Shown piece after piece: positions 1 to 5,542 of a DNA stretch of 5,719 bases; positions within the stretch are counted from its first letter, which is position 1; the number at the start of each line of letters is the position of its first letter. The DNA comes from Candidatus Stahliibacteriota bacterium (GTDB lineage Bacteria > Hydrothermota > UBA3073). The notes below the pieces were generated by a model. The model had not been told where the DNA came from and did not search any database. It was given only the letters and a program-made list of their open reading frames with translations. Position numbers and translations under genes: made by a program. The stretch is taken from positions 1 through 5,719 of the forward strand of contig DAOUSS010000105.1 of assembly GCA_030627085.1 (NCBI GenBank), given 5' to 3'.

Positions 1-698
1 CCCATCTACCTCATTCTGGGGAAGGATGTTTCTTTACAAAGGGTGGGTGGCTTGTATCAAAAGAGAGATTCCATAAGGGTAGTTTCAGCTTTTTCAGGCA
101 TCAGAGAGGAGGAAACCTTCGGATTCTCTCCTCAAAAGACCTGGTTGATTGGAGTGAAATTGCCGCTTTCTCAGACAATACAGAATGGATATCTGAAACA
201 ATTGACATAGATACAGAATCTTATGTTAAAATTGAGTTTTCTGGTGATAACTCATGGGTGTATATAGATGATATATCAGTTCTTTCTTTTGGCGATGAAG
301 AGATTGTATACAGAGGAATGAACAATTCATATACGGTAACAGATAGACCAAACGGTAGATACTACTATCGCGTGAGGGCTCGTGACGGAAGTGAAAATAT
401 GTCAGAGTGGAGCGAGGTAATGGAAGTAGTAGTTACAAATTACCTTCCTCCCTATAATTATCCAAACCCATTCAATGAGGGGACATACATCGTATATAAC
501 ATACCCGAAGACGGATGGCTTTCTATCTTTACCGTGTCCGGAAATCTGGTAAGAGAGTTTAAGGTAAAGAAAGAAAACGACCACATATTCTGGGATGGCA
601 GAAATGAGGATGGTAGGAATGTGGCGTCGGGTATATATATTTGCCGTCTTAGAGCAGATGGATTCTCCTTCATATTCAAAATCGCCTGTGTGAGATAA
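1..698 (+). CDS. Exported multidomain protein, 3' end only, with FN3-like and C-terminal sorting domain
   Basis: The frame is open from position 3 to the TAA at 696-698, giving 231 visible residues; the start lies outside the window. Visible residues 1-95 are beta-rich with aromatics and end in WVYIDDISVLS, a typical last strand of MAM/jelly-roll carbohydrate-binding-like domains. Residues about 96-145 look like a fibronectin type III domain (NGRYYYRVRARDGSENMSEW). Residues about 146-231 match the C-terminal sorting domain of type 9 secretion cargo, or the related FlgD-Ig fold: NYPNPFN at 152-158, then WDGRNEDG near 197 and ASGIY near 208, ending in a short basic-hydrophobic tail. By family knowledge this implies export and attachment to or release from the outer surface. 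The catalytic or adhesive function is not visible; a secreted hydrolase, peptidase or adhesin would all fit. The stop is followed by a heptamer array rather than a terminator. Confidence 0.8.
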   Translation, partial: HLPHSGEGCFFTKGGWLVSKERFHKGSFSFFRHQRGGNLRILSSKDLVDWSEIAAFSDNTEWISETIDIDTESYVKIEFSGDNSWVYIDDISVLSFGDEEIVYRGMNNSYTVTDRPNGRYYYRVRARDGSENMSEWSEVMEVVVTNYLPPYNYPNPFNEGTYIVYNIPEDGWLSIFTVSGNLVREFKVKKENDHIFWDGRNEDGRNVASGIYICRLRADGFSFIFKIACVR

Positions 699-710
699 CC
701 CTCCTGATGC

Positions 711-745
711 AGACAAAAGACATAAGACCGAAGACACAAGACCTT
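711..745. repeat. Five-unit heptamer tandem array, AGACNNN
   Basis: Five contiguous 7-bp words all begin AGAC: AGACAAA, AGACATA, AGACCGA, AGACACA, AGACCTT, with no indels. The first four bases are invariant and the last three vary. The array starts 13 bases after the stop of the exported-protein gene. A 12-base stretch (AGACCGAAGACA, 725-736) recurs at 2362-2373. This resembles the short tandemly repeated repetitive (STRR) heptamers known from cyanobacteria in form, not in sequence. Function unknown. Confidence 0.8.
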
Positions 746-777
746 CCCTTATCAGAGTAAAGGCCTCCCCCCAGAGG

Positions 778-827
778 TGTAGGCACACCTGTCCCGTCAC
801 AGGCGGGAAATTCAATTTGTGCCTACA
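778..827. repeat. GTAGG...CCTAC inverted repeat with inner hairpin (REP/BIME-like)
   Basis: TGTAGGCACA (778-787) and TGTGCCTACA (818-827) are perfect 10-bp inverted arms around 30 bases. Inside, CCTGT (788-792) pairs with ACAGG (799-803); an alternative is CCCG (793-796) with CGGG (804-807). The GTAGG head on each strand matches the elements at 2555-2629 and 5636-5662. The distal arm is followed by AAAATTTT, too short a T-run for a convincing terminator, although the structure could still end or protect the upstream transcript. Confidence 0.75.
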
Positions 828-832
828 AAATT

Positions 833-885
833 TTGACACTAAATTTAATCCTTATTGCTTTTTCCTGCCAACTTTCCGGTATACA
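833..885 (+). promoter_or_regulatory. Possible weak promoter elements before galK
   Basis: A perfect -35-like TTGACA lies at 833-838, but no good -10 sits 16-18 bases downstream; the best nearby is TATTGC at 853-858 with a 14-base gap. Separately, TATACA at 880-885 would place a transcription start within a few bases of the ATG at 897, giving a nearly leaderless message. The two hexamers do not belong to one promoter by spacing. Transcription must begin somewhere here if galK is not read through from upstream, but the exact site is uncertain. Confidence 0.25.
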
Positions 886-896
886 GTATTCTGTGG

Positions 897-2072
897 ATGA
901 AAAATGCCGATCTTATAAAGGTTTTTTCAGAGACCTATGATAGATATCCATCCGTTATTGTAAAGGCGCCTGGGAGGGTGAATCTCATTGGTGAACACAC
1001 GGACTACAACGAAGGCTTCGTACTTCCCATTGCTATTGACAGGTATACAACTATGCTCGTGTCCGGGAGAGAGGATAAAATGGTAAGGCTCTACGACCTG
1101 AAATATAAAGAGAGTGACGAATTCAACCTTGACTCCATCGAACACACAGAATTGCATAGATGGAGTAACTACCAGAGGGGAATTGCAAAGGTTCTTAAGG
1201 TTCTTATGGATAAGGGATATAAAATAGGCGGAATGGATGCAATGATATATGGAGGGGTGCCGGAGGGTGCAGGTCTCTCGTCATCTGCATCTGTGGAAAT
1301 TGCCACCCTTCTCTCCTTTAAGAAATTATATGAAATTGATATAGAACCACTGGAGATTATAAAACTTGCGAGAAAAGCTGAAAACGAGTTTGTCGGTGTT
1401 GAATGTGGAATTATGGACCAGTTCGCCTCGCTTCTTTCAAAAGAGGAATATGCCCTTTTTATAGATTGCAGGACTTTGGATTATCGTTATGTTCGGGTAT
1501 CCCTTCCCAGATGTGCATTTCTTGTCTGTAACTCGATGGTGAAGAGAGAACTTGCAGCCTCTGCCTATAATGCAAGGAGAAGAGAGTGCAAAGAGGCGGT
1601 AGAGACTATGAAGAAATACCTGTCACACATTGACTCGCTCCGTGATATAACGATAAAAGATATAAAAAAGTTTGGTTCGTATCTTCCCCAAGAAACGAGG
1701 AAGAGGGCAGAGCATGTGATCTATGAAAATGAGAGAGTGAAAAAGGCTGTAGAAGAACTTGAATATGGAGATACAGAGGCATTCGGAGACCTCATGAACC
1801 AATCCCATCGGAGCTTAAAGGAACTTTACGAGGTGAGTTCAGAGGAACTCGACCTCCTGGTTGACACTGGAAAGAGCGTAAAAGGAGTTTTGGGAGCGCG
1901 ATTAACAGGTGCGGGATTTGGCGGTTGTGTTCTCTTTTTCCTAAAAGAGAGTAGTATAGAACCACTGAAGGAGAAAATTCTTGAGGTGTATCAGGAGAAG
2001 ACAGGCATAACCCCACAATTTTACAAGGTGATTCCTTCCAGAGGAGCATTCTCCGAACAAATTTCTGTGTAG
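897..2072 (+). CDS. galK: Galactokinase
   Basis: Cytoplasmic GHMP-family kinase that phosphorylates galactose at C1 with ATP, the first committed step of the Leloir pathway. The 391-residue product has all family landmarks: the galactokinase signature GRVNLIGEHTDYNEG at 26-40, the ATP-binding loop GGVPEGAGLSSSAS at 119-132, and motif 3 GARLTGAGFGG at 333-343. Arg27 and Asp174 (in GIMDQFAS) sit 147 residues apart, as the catalytic pair does in characterised galactokinases; Glu33, His34 and Asp36 fit the sugar-binding set. Length is normal for the family. I chose ATG 897 because the homologous N-terminus begins at MKNADLIKVF; the frame also opens at a TTG at 855, but the 14 residues from there are not galactokinase-like. 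No Shine-Dalgarno is visible before either start. No galT, galE or sugar transporter is in the window. Function is secure; the start is fairly so. Confidence 0.96.
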   Translation: MKNADLIKVFSETYDRYPSVIVKAPGRVNLIGEHTDYNEGFVLPIAIDRYTTMLVSGREDKMVRLYDLKYKESDEFNLDSIEHTELHRWSNYQRGIAKVLKVLMDKGYKIGGMDAMIYGGVPEGAGLSSSASVEIATLLSFKKLYEIDIEPLEIIKLARKAENEFVGVECGIMDQFASLLSKEEYALFIDCRTLDYRYVRVSLPRCAFLVCNSMVKRELAASAYNARRRECKEAVETMKKYLSHIDSLRDITIKDIKKFGSYLPQETRKRAEHVIYENERVKKAVEELEYGDTEAFGDLMNQSHRSLKELYEVSSEELDLLVDTGKSVKGVLGARLTGAGFGGCVLFFLKESSIEPLKEKILEVYQEKTGITPQFYKVIPSRGAFSEQISV

Positions 2073-2097
2073 TGGGGTACTGCCGCAGGATACATTA

Positions 2098-2163
2098 CAT
2101 TTGCGGGCAGTTTCTTTGGAGTGCCTGCCTACCGCAGGCAGGCAGTAGCCCCGCAAATGCGGG
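2098..2163. repeat. Nested palindromes with CCTGCC/GGCAGG core
   Basis: Outer arms CATTTGCGGG (2098-2107) and CCCGCAAATG (2150-2159) are perfectly complementary over 10 bp. Within them TGCCTGC (2122-2128) pairs with GCAGGCA (2134-2140) around a 5-base loop. The right outer arm can instead form its own hairpin: CCCGC (2150-2154), AAAT loop, GCGGG (2159-2163), preceded by GTAG at 2145-2148. The pairings are mutually exclusive. It lies 26 bases past the galK stop. There is no T-tract, so a Rho-independent terminator is unlikely; mRNA 3'-end protection or a repetitive element is possible. Confidence 0.7.
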
Positions 2164-2173
2164 ATTTCCGTTT

Positions 2174-2301
2174 CACTCCAACTTGCTACTGCATGCATCA
2201 CCAAGGTAATGCACTCCAGTCTCACTTCAACTTGCTACCGAATGCCCCGCTAAGGCGTAGCACTCTGACTACACGCTGCTTGTTACTGCAAAACCCCTGA
2301 A
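2174..2301. repeat. Degenerate 49-bp tandem repeat, about 2.6 copies, with variable hairpin core
   Basis: Copies begin at 2174, 2223 and 2272, exactly 49 bases apart. The first 23 bases of copies 1 and 2 match at 20 positions (shared CAACTTGCTAC); the remainder is more diverged but shares AAGG and GCACTC in register. Copy 3 is partial and weaker (CACGCTGCTTGTTACTGC). The diverged middle of copy 1 is a hairpin, GCATCACC (2195-2202) with GGTAATGC (2205-2212), one mismatch. In copy 2 the matching region has CGC/GCG arms (2248-2250, 2255-2257). The flanks appear conserved while the palindromic core is exchanged. No coding sense is apparent. Confidence 0.6.
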
Positions 2302-2354
2302 AAAATCTCTTCCTCTGCAAGAACCCTTCTTTAGTGGCGATTTAGAGTTTAGAC

Positions 2355-2375
2355 TGACCATAGACCGAAGACATA
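2355..2375. repeat. Three heptamer words related to the 711-745 array
   Basis: TGACCAT, AGACCGA and AGACATA follow each other in 7-base register; the first differs from the AGAC theme by one base. AGACCGAAGACA (2362-2373) is identical to 725-736. The array runs directly into the palindrome at 2372-2404. This shows that the heptamer words are dispersed and not unique to one gap. Confidence 0.6.
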
Positions 2376-2404
2376 CCTGCCGGCAGGCAGGATAGGCAGG
2401 TGTG
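2372..2404. repeat. CCTGCCGGCAGG palindrome within longer stem
   Basis: CCTGCCGGCAGG (2376-2387) is a perfect 12-base palindrome. Alternatively CATACCTGCC (2372-2381) pairs with GGCAGGTGTG (2395-2404) over 10 bp including one G-U, with a 13-base loop. The same CCTGCC/GGCAGG words occur at 2122-2143. It ends 29 bases before the -35 box of the aldolase promoter, so it could affect that promoter, but it reads more like a dispersed palindromic element. Confidence 0.65.
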
Positions 2405-2432
2405 GTTTTTCAGAACTCTCCCCAGAAAAAAC

Positions 2433-2461
2433 TTGACTAATAGGCATTTTTGTGATATAAT
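2433..2461 (+). promoter_or_regulatory. Sigma-70-type promoter for the aldolase-phosphofructokinase operon
   Basis: TTGACT (2433-2438) is followed by exactly 17 bases and TATAAT (2456-2461), with TG at 2453-2454 forming an extended -10 (TGATATAAT). This is one base from full consensus in the two hexamers. Transcription should start near 2467-2469, giving a leader of about 230 bases to the GTG at 2697. It is the only strong promoter visible in the window. Confidence 0.85.
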
Positions 2462-2469
2462 TATCAGGG

Positions 2470-2484
2470 CTTATTTTCAATAAG
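2470..2484. promoter_or_regulatory. Perfect inverted repeat at the transcription start
   Basis: CTTATT (2470-2475), spacer TTC, AATAAG (2479-2484): a perfect 6-bp inverted repeat 8 bases downstream of the -10, about +2 to +17. Its position suits a repressor operator or a 5'-end stem that protects the message. The sequence is AT-rich and short, so chance is not excluded, and no candidate regulator gene is in the window. Confidence 0.4.
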
Positions 2485-2554
2485 TTCGTTAGAGGAAACA
2501 GAAAAAAGTATTGAAGTTATGCAGTGTTGCAGTTGAGTGAGTTAGGTGAAAGAC

Positions 2555-2629
2555 GTAGGGCAAGGCTTCCTGACTGCCGTCAGGCAAGTCAGCCTTGCAA
2601 ATCAAAGCAAACCTAAAGGTTTGCCCTAC
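2555..2629. repeat. Double-hairpin GTAGG...CCTAC element in the aldolase leader (BIME-like)
   Basis: Ends are perfect 9-bp inverted repeats, GTAGGGCAA (2555-2563) and TTGCCCTAC (2621-2629). Hairpin 1: GCAAGGCT (2560-2567) pairs with AGCCTTGC (2591-2598), capped by TGACT/AGTCA (2571-2575, 2587-2591) and GCC/GGC, or alternatively by CCTGAC/GTCAGG (2569-2574, 2579-2584). Hairpin 2: GCAAACC (2607-2613), TAAA loop, GGTTTGC (2618-2624). Read from each end, both halves begin GTAGGGCAA, then a stem, so this is two head-to-head REP-like units. It lies wholly within the predicted leader of the aldolase transcript. Confidence 0.75.
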
Positions 2630-2639
2630 TTTGGATGGT

Positions 2640-2694
2640 ATCCCCCACCGATGGCGGGGTGATCTCCCTGTCCGATAGATCTTGTAAGGAGGTT
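2640..2694 (+). promoter_or_regulatory. Leader hairpin and ribosome site with possible occlusion
   Basis: CCCC-A-CC (2643-2649) pairs with GG-C-GGGG (2653-2659) around GAT, with one A-C mismatch; ATC (2640-2642) can extend it with GAT (2661-2663) past a bulge. Downstream, AAGGAGG (2686-2692) is a strong Shine-Dalgarno only 4 bases before GTG 2697. GATCTCC (2661-2667) could pair with GGAGGTT (2688-2694), 7 bp with two wobbles, hiding the site; GATCT can instead pair with AGATC (2677-2681). The ribosome site is solid; the occlusion model is inference. Confidence 0.45.
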
Positions 2695-2696
2695 AG

Positions 2697-4100
2697 GTGT
2701 TTAAAAGCGTTCAAGATGTTCTCAACTCCTGTAGGGATTCCCTTACCCTTACAAAAGAAGGTATTCAAATTACCGATGTTCTGGGTTTCAGAGAGAAGGT
2801 AATTGACCGTCTTGTTTATACGTCAGTCTTTCATCAGGAAAAGGAATTGGTTGAGGTTTGTCAGTACATTATCTTTGAATTAGCAAAAAAATTGGGTATC
2901 TTCCCTGCCTCTATCTATGAGTTCTATAAGGGAATGGCAAGAAATGAATATGGAGGATTCAGTGTTCCTGCAATAAATATTCGTGGATTGACCTATGATG
3001 TAGGCAGAACTCTGTTCAGGGTAGCAAAAGAAAGGAAAGTAGGAGCATTTATTTTAGAAATTGCTCGGTCGGAAATTGGCTATACAAAACAACAGCCAGA
3101 TGAGTATACGACCGTTTTACTCGGCGCAGCTGTAAAAGAAGGTTACAGGGGACCGGTCTTTATCCAGGGTGACCATTTCCAGATAAATGCCAGAAAATAC
3201 AAAGAGAACAAAGAAGAAGAAATTGAATCACTTGAGAGTCTCGTTCGGGAGGCAATTGCCGCTGAATTCTACAACATAGATATAGACACCTCTACTTTGG
3301 TAGATATTGAGAAAGACACCCTCCAGGAGCAGCAGAAACTCAATTTTGAGCTTACTGCCGAATTTATTAAAATAATAAGAAACATCCAGCCAGAAGATAT
3401 TGCAGTCGCCATCGGTGGCGAAATTGGGGAGATTGGAATGAAAAACAGTACTGTGGAGGAATTGAGAGCCTATATGGACGGATTGCTAAGAATTCTCAAA
3501 AAGGATAACCTTGAGACTCCAGGACTGAGCAAGATAGCTGTTCAAACAGGCACCAGACATGGAGGTGTAGTGCTTCCCAATGGCAGTATTGCCAAAGTGA
3601 AAATTGACTTTGACACATTAAAAAGGCTTTCCAGGGTTGCAAGAGAGAAATACAATCTGGCCGGTGCAGTTCAACACGGTGCCTCAACACTACCGGAGGA
3701 GGTTTTTGACCTTTTTCCAAAGACAGAAACTTGTGAAATTCATCTGGCAACCGGCTTTCAGAATATTATTTATGATAATCCCTTGCTCTCTCGGGACTTT
3801 CGAGAGAAAGTATATAATTACCTGAGTGAAGAGTTTGGGGATGAACGGAAAAAAGATGAAACTGACGATCAATTCTTTTACAAGACTCGAAAACGAGGAT
3901 TTGGACCCTTCAAAAAAGAGTGGTGGGATCTCCCTCAAGAGGTCAAAGATAGTATTATGGGTGAGCTTAAATTACGTTTTGAACTTCTCTTTAAGAAACT
4001 TCGGGTTGAGGGCACAAAGAATCTTATAGAAAGTAAAACGAAGCCACCGGTTTTACCAACAAAAATACCTGACGCGCTTCACAGGATTCTCCCTGTGTAA
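2697..4100 (+). CDS. fba: Class II fructose-1,6-bisphosphate aldolase, long form
   Basis: Zinc-dependent cytoplasmic aldolase that reversibly splits fructose-1,6-bisphosphate into dihydroxyacetone phosphate and glyceraldehyde-3-phosphate. Barrel landmarks appear in order: FSVPAIN at 88-94, QGDHFQ at 157-162 (Asp159 proton donor, His160 zinc ligand), NIDIDTS at 193-199, GGEIGEIG at 240-247, TGTRHGG at 284-290 (His288) and QHGAST at 326-331 (His327). These correspond to the His/His/His/Glu set of class II enzymes. The product is 467 residues, against roughly 285-360 usually: about 80 helical residues precede the barrel and some 100 charged residues follow (from about 360), including WWDLP at 409-413. 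GTG is the start because AAGGAGG lies 4 bases upstream and no in-frame ATG is near. It is expressed from the 2433-2461 promoter, probably together with the phosphofructokinase 99 bases downstream. A tagatose-bisphosphate or other sugar-phosphate aldolase cannot be excluded. Confidence 0.88.
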   Translation: MFKSVQDVLNSCRDSLTLTKEGIQITDVLGFREKVIDRLVYTSVFHQEKELVEVCQYIIFELAKKLGIFPASIYEFYKGMARNEYGGFSVPAINIRGLTYDVGRTLFRVAKERKVGAFILEIARSEIGYTKQQPDEYTTVLLGAAVKEGYRGPVFIQGDHFQINARKYKENKEEEIESLESLVREAIAAEFYNIDIDTSTLVDIEKDTLQEQQKLNFELTAEFIKIIRNIQPEDIAVAIGGEIGEIGMKNSTVEELRAYMDGLLRILKKDNLETPGLSKIAVQTGTRHGGVVLPNGSIAKVKIDFDTLKRLSRVAREKYNLAGAVQHGASTLPEEVFDLFPKTETCEIHLATGFQNIIYDNPLLSRDFREKVYNYLSEEFGDERKKDETDDQFFYKTRKRGFGPFKKEWWDLPQEVKDSIMGELKLRFELLFKKLRVEGTKNLIESKTKPPVLPTKIPDALHRILPV

Positions 4101-4107
4101 ATTCCTG

Positions 4108-4133
4108 CCCCGCACCTATGTATAGGTGCGGGG
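4108..4133. repeat. 11-bp perfect stem-loop between aldolase and phosphofructokinase genes
   Basis: CCCCGCACCTA (4108-4118) pairs perfectly with TAGGTGCGGGG (4123-4133) around TGTA. It starts 8 bases after the aldolase stop. No T-run follows (next bases TGAACGTCC), so it is not a standard Rho-independent terminator. In an operon it could stabilise the upstream message or cause partial polarity. No promoter is evident between it and the next gene. Confidence 0.8.
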
Positions 4134-4199
4134 TGAACGTCCTAAAAATTTGTGAAATCAGTGGCTTGAAATTGGTGAATACTAGAGGAGGCTACAAAT

Positions 4200-5447
4200 A
4201 TGAAGAAAGAAATCTTGGCTATTGTGGTTGGTGGTGGACCAGCACCAGGTATTAATGGAGTCATCAGCTCGGTCACTATTGAGGCAATTAATCTTGGTAA
4301 GAAGGTGATTGGTATCGAGGACGGGTTTAAATGGTTATCACGGGGAATTAGCGATAGGATTTTACCTCTTACAGTTTCTGACGTCTCCAGGATTCACACA
4401 AGTGGTGGATCAATTCTGGGAACCTCTCGGGAAAATCCAGGGGGAGATTCCCAAAAGATGGCTAATGTGGTGGACATTCTTAAAAAAGTGGGTGTAACCT
4501 ATTTGGTAACAATCGGAGGAGATGATACTGCATTTACGGCAAGTGAAGTTGTAAAGGCAGTTGGAGGTAAAATTCGGGTGGCTCATGTGCCTAAAACCAT
4601 TGATAACGATCTACCACTCCCTGATAATATGCCAACATTTGGCTTTGAAACTGCCCGTCATGTCGGCACTGAAATTGTTCAGAATCTTATGGAGGATGCG
4701 AAAACGATTACTCGCTGGTATTTTGTAACGACTATGGGACGAGAAGCTGGCCACTTAGCCCTTGGAATTGGGAAAGCTGCTGGTGCAACATTGGTAATTA
4801 TTCCTGAGGAGTTCTCAAAATCCAAGCATATACAACTTTCAACTATTGCTGACATCCTTGAGGGTGCGATTATTAAACGAAGAGCTATGGGTAGAAATGA
4901 TGGTGTTGCGGTAATTGCTGAGGGTTTAGCAGAAAAAATTGGTAAGGACGAGTTGGAAAGCCTTGCAGAGTTAGAGAGAGACGAACATGGACACATTCGT
5001 CTTTCAGAAATTGATATTGGTAAATTCCTGAAAAATGAGGTTAAAAAAAGACTTCGTAAAAGAGGAATTGATATGACTATTATAAATACCAATGTAGGAT
5101 ATGAGGTTCGTTCAGCTACGCCAATTCCATTTGATGTTGAATATACAAGAAATCTGGGCTATGGAGCGGTCAAGTTTCTTGTTAGTGGTGGTTCCAATGC
5201 TATGATTGCCTATCGTTCGGGGAAGCTTGCCCCCATACCTTTTTCTGAGATCATTGACCCCAAGACCGGAAGGACCAGTATCCGACTTGTTGATATCAAT
5301 TCCGAATCTTACGAAGTAGCCAAAGCCTATATGATAAGATTAAAAAAGGAAGATTTTGACGACGGGGAGAATATGGAACGACTTGGCCGGGCCGGTAATG
5401 TCTCAAGCGAAGAGTTTGAAAATCGCTTTCGCCACATTGCAATATAG
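4200..5447 (+). CDS. pfp: Phosphofructokinase, pyrophosphate-dependent type
   Basis: Phosphorylates fructose-6-phosphate at C1; in the cytoplasm it acts directly before the aldolase encoded upstream. The 415-residue product has the family motifs in order: GGGPAPGIN at 11-19, GGDDT at 106-110, PKTIDND at 131-137 with the catalytic base Asp135, MGREAGH at 179-185, AEG at 240-242 and GYEVRSATPIPFD at 300-312. Asp109, where ATP enzymes have Gly (GGDG), and Lys132, where ATP enzymes have Gly (PGTIDND), are the two established markers of pyrophosphate use, and both are present. The reaction would then be freely reversible and could replace fructose-1,6-bisphosphatase. The Arg region reads VRSATP, not the QRGG of classical ATP enzymes, placing it in a divergent clade. 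ATG 4200 has GGAGG at 4187-4191, 8 bases upstream. It is probably co-transcribed with the aldolase gene. Family certain; phosphoryl donor inferred from the two residues. Confidence 0.92.
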   Translation: MKKEILAIVVGGGPAPGINGVISSVTIEAINLGKKVIGIEDGFKWLSRGISDRILPLTVSDVSRIHTSGGSILGTSRENPGGDSQKMANVVDILKKVGVTYLVTIGGDDTAFTASEVVKAVGGKIRVAHVPKTIDNDLPLPDNMPTFGFETARHVGTEIVQNLMEDAKTITRWYFVTTMGREAGHLALGIGKAAGATLVIIPEEFSKSKHIQLSTIADILEGAIIKRRAMGRNDGVAVIAEGLAEKIGKDELESLAELERDEHGHIRLSEIDIGKFLKNEVKKRLRKRGIDMTIINTNVGYEVRSATPIPFDVEYTRNLGYGAVKFLVSGGSNAMIAYRSGKLAPIPFSEIIDPKTGRTSIRLVDINSESYEVAKAYMIRLKKEDFDDGENMERLGRAGNVSSEEFENRFRHIAI

Positions 5448-5465
5448 TGTCAAGGAAAAATTTGG

Positions 5466-5485
5466 ACGCAGATTAACGCAGATAA
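5466..5485. repeat. Two-unit 10-bp tandem word, ACGCAGATWA
   Basis: ACGCAGATTA (5466-5475) is followed at once by ACGCAGATAA (5476-5485), 9 of 10 bases identical. The first copy belongs to the 13-base word TGGACGCAGATTA that recurs at 5679-5691. The 10-base spacing is close to one DNA turn. Confidence 0.7.
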
Positions 5486-5490
5486 AAATA

Positions 5491-5538
5491 GTTATTAGGT
5501 TATTGAGTAATTAAGTCATTAGGTAATTAGGTCGTTGG
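5491..5538. repeat. Six-unit octamer tandem array, consensus GTNATTAG
   Basis: Six contiguous 8-bp words with no indels: GTTATTAG, GTTATTGA, GTAATTAA, GTCATTAG, GTAATTAG, GTCGTTGG. GT and the central TT are invariant, the third position is free, and most other changes are transitions or A/G swaps. It lies 44 bases past the phosphofructokinase stop. Function unknown; the pattern of fixed and free positions is like that of the heptamer arrays. Confidence 0.8.
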
Positions 5539-5542
5539 ATAC

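Larger units (their letters stand above)
2073..2696. other. 624-base intergenic region without a credible gene
   Basis: No reading frame here has recognisable homology or a ribosome site. The first half (2073-2420) is made of palindromes, a 49-bp degenerate tandem repeat and heptamer words. The second half holds a strong sigma-70-type promoter and the long leader of the aldolase gene, with three hairpins and the ribosome site. The individual elements are listed separately. Confidence 0.7.

Noticed and set aside
402..839. Open frames on the minus strand over 402-839
   Set aside because: They run antisense to the secretion-domain coding region and across the repeats, with no recognisable motif or ribosome site.
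855..896. TTG start at 855 as the galK start
   Set aside because: The 14 added residues are unlike galactokinase N-termini and no ribosome site precedes the TTG; ATG 897 matches the family start.
2098..2163. Rho-independent terminator of galK
   Set aside because: Strong stems but no following T-run, and alternative foldings argue for a repeat element instead.
1941..2225. Minus-strand frame of 94 codons across the galK end and repeats
   Set aside because: Half lies antisense to galK motif 3 and half in palindromic repeats; the translation has no domain character.
2174..2301. CRISPR-like array
   Set aside because: Fewer than three good copies, repeats diverge, the intervening part is itself repeat-derived, and no cas gene is present.
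2462..2696. Metabolite riboswitch in the aldolase leader
   Set aside because: The leader is long enough, but its main structure is the inverted GTAGG repeat pair and no known aptamer core was recognised.
4679..5092. Minus-strand frame of 137 codons inside the phosphofructokinase gene
   Set aside because: It is fully antisense to conserved kinase motifs, so its openness is explained by the coding strand.
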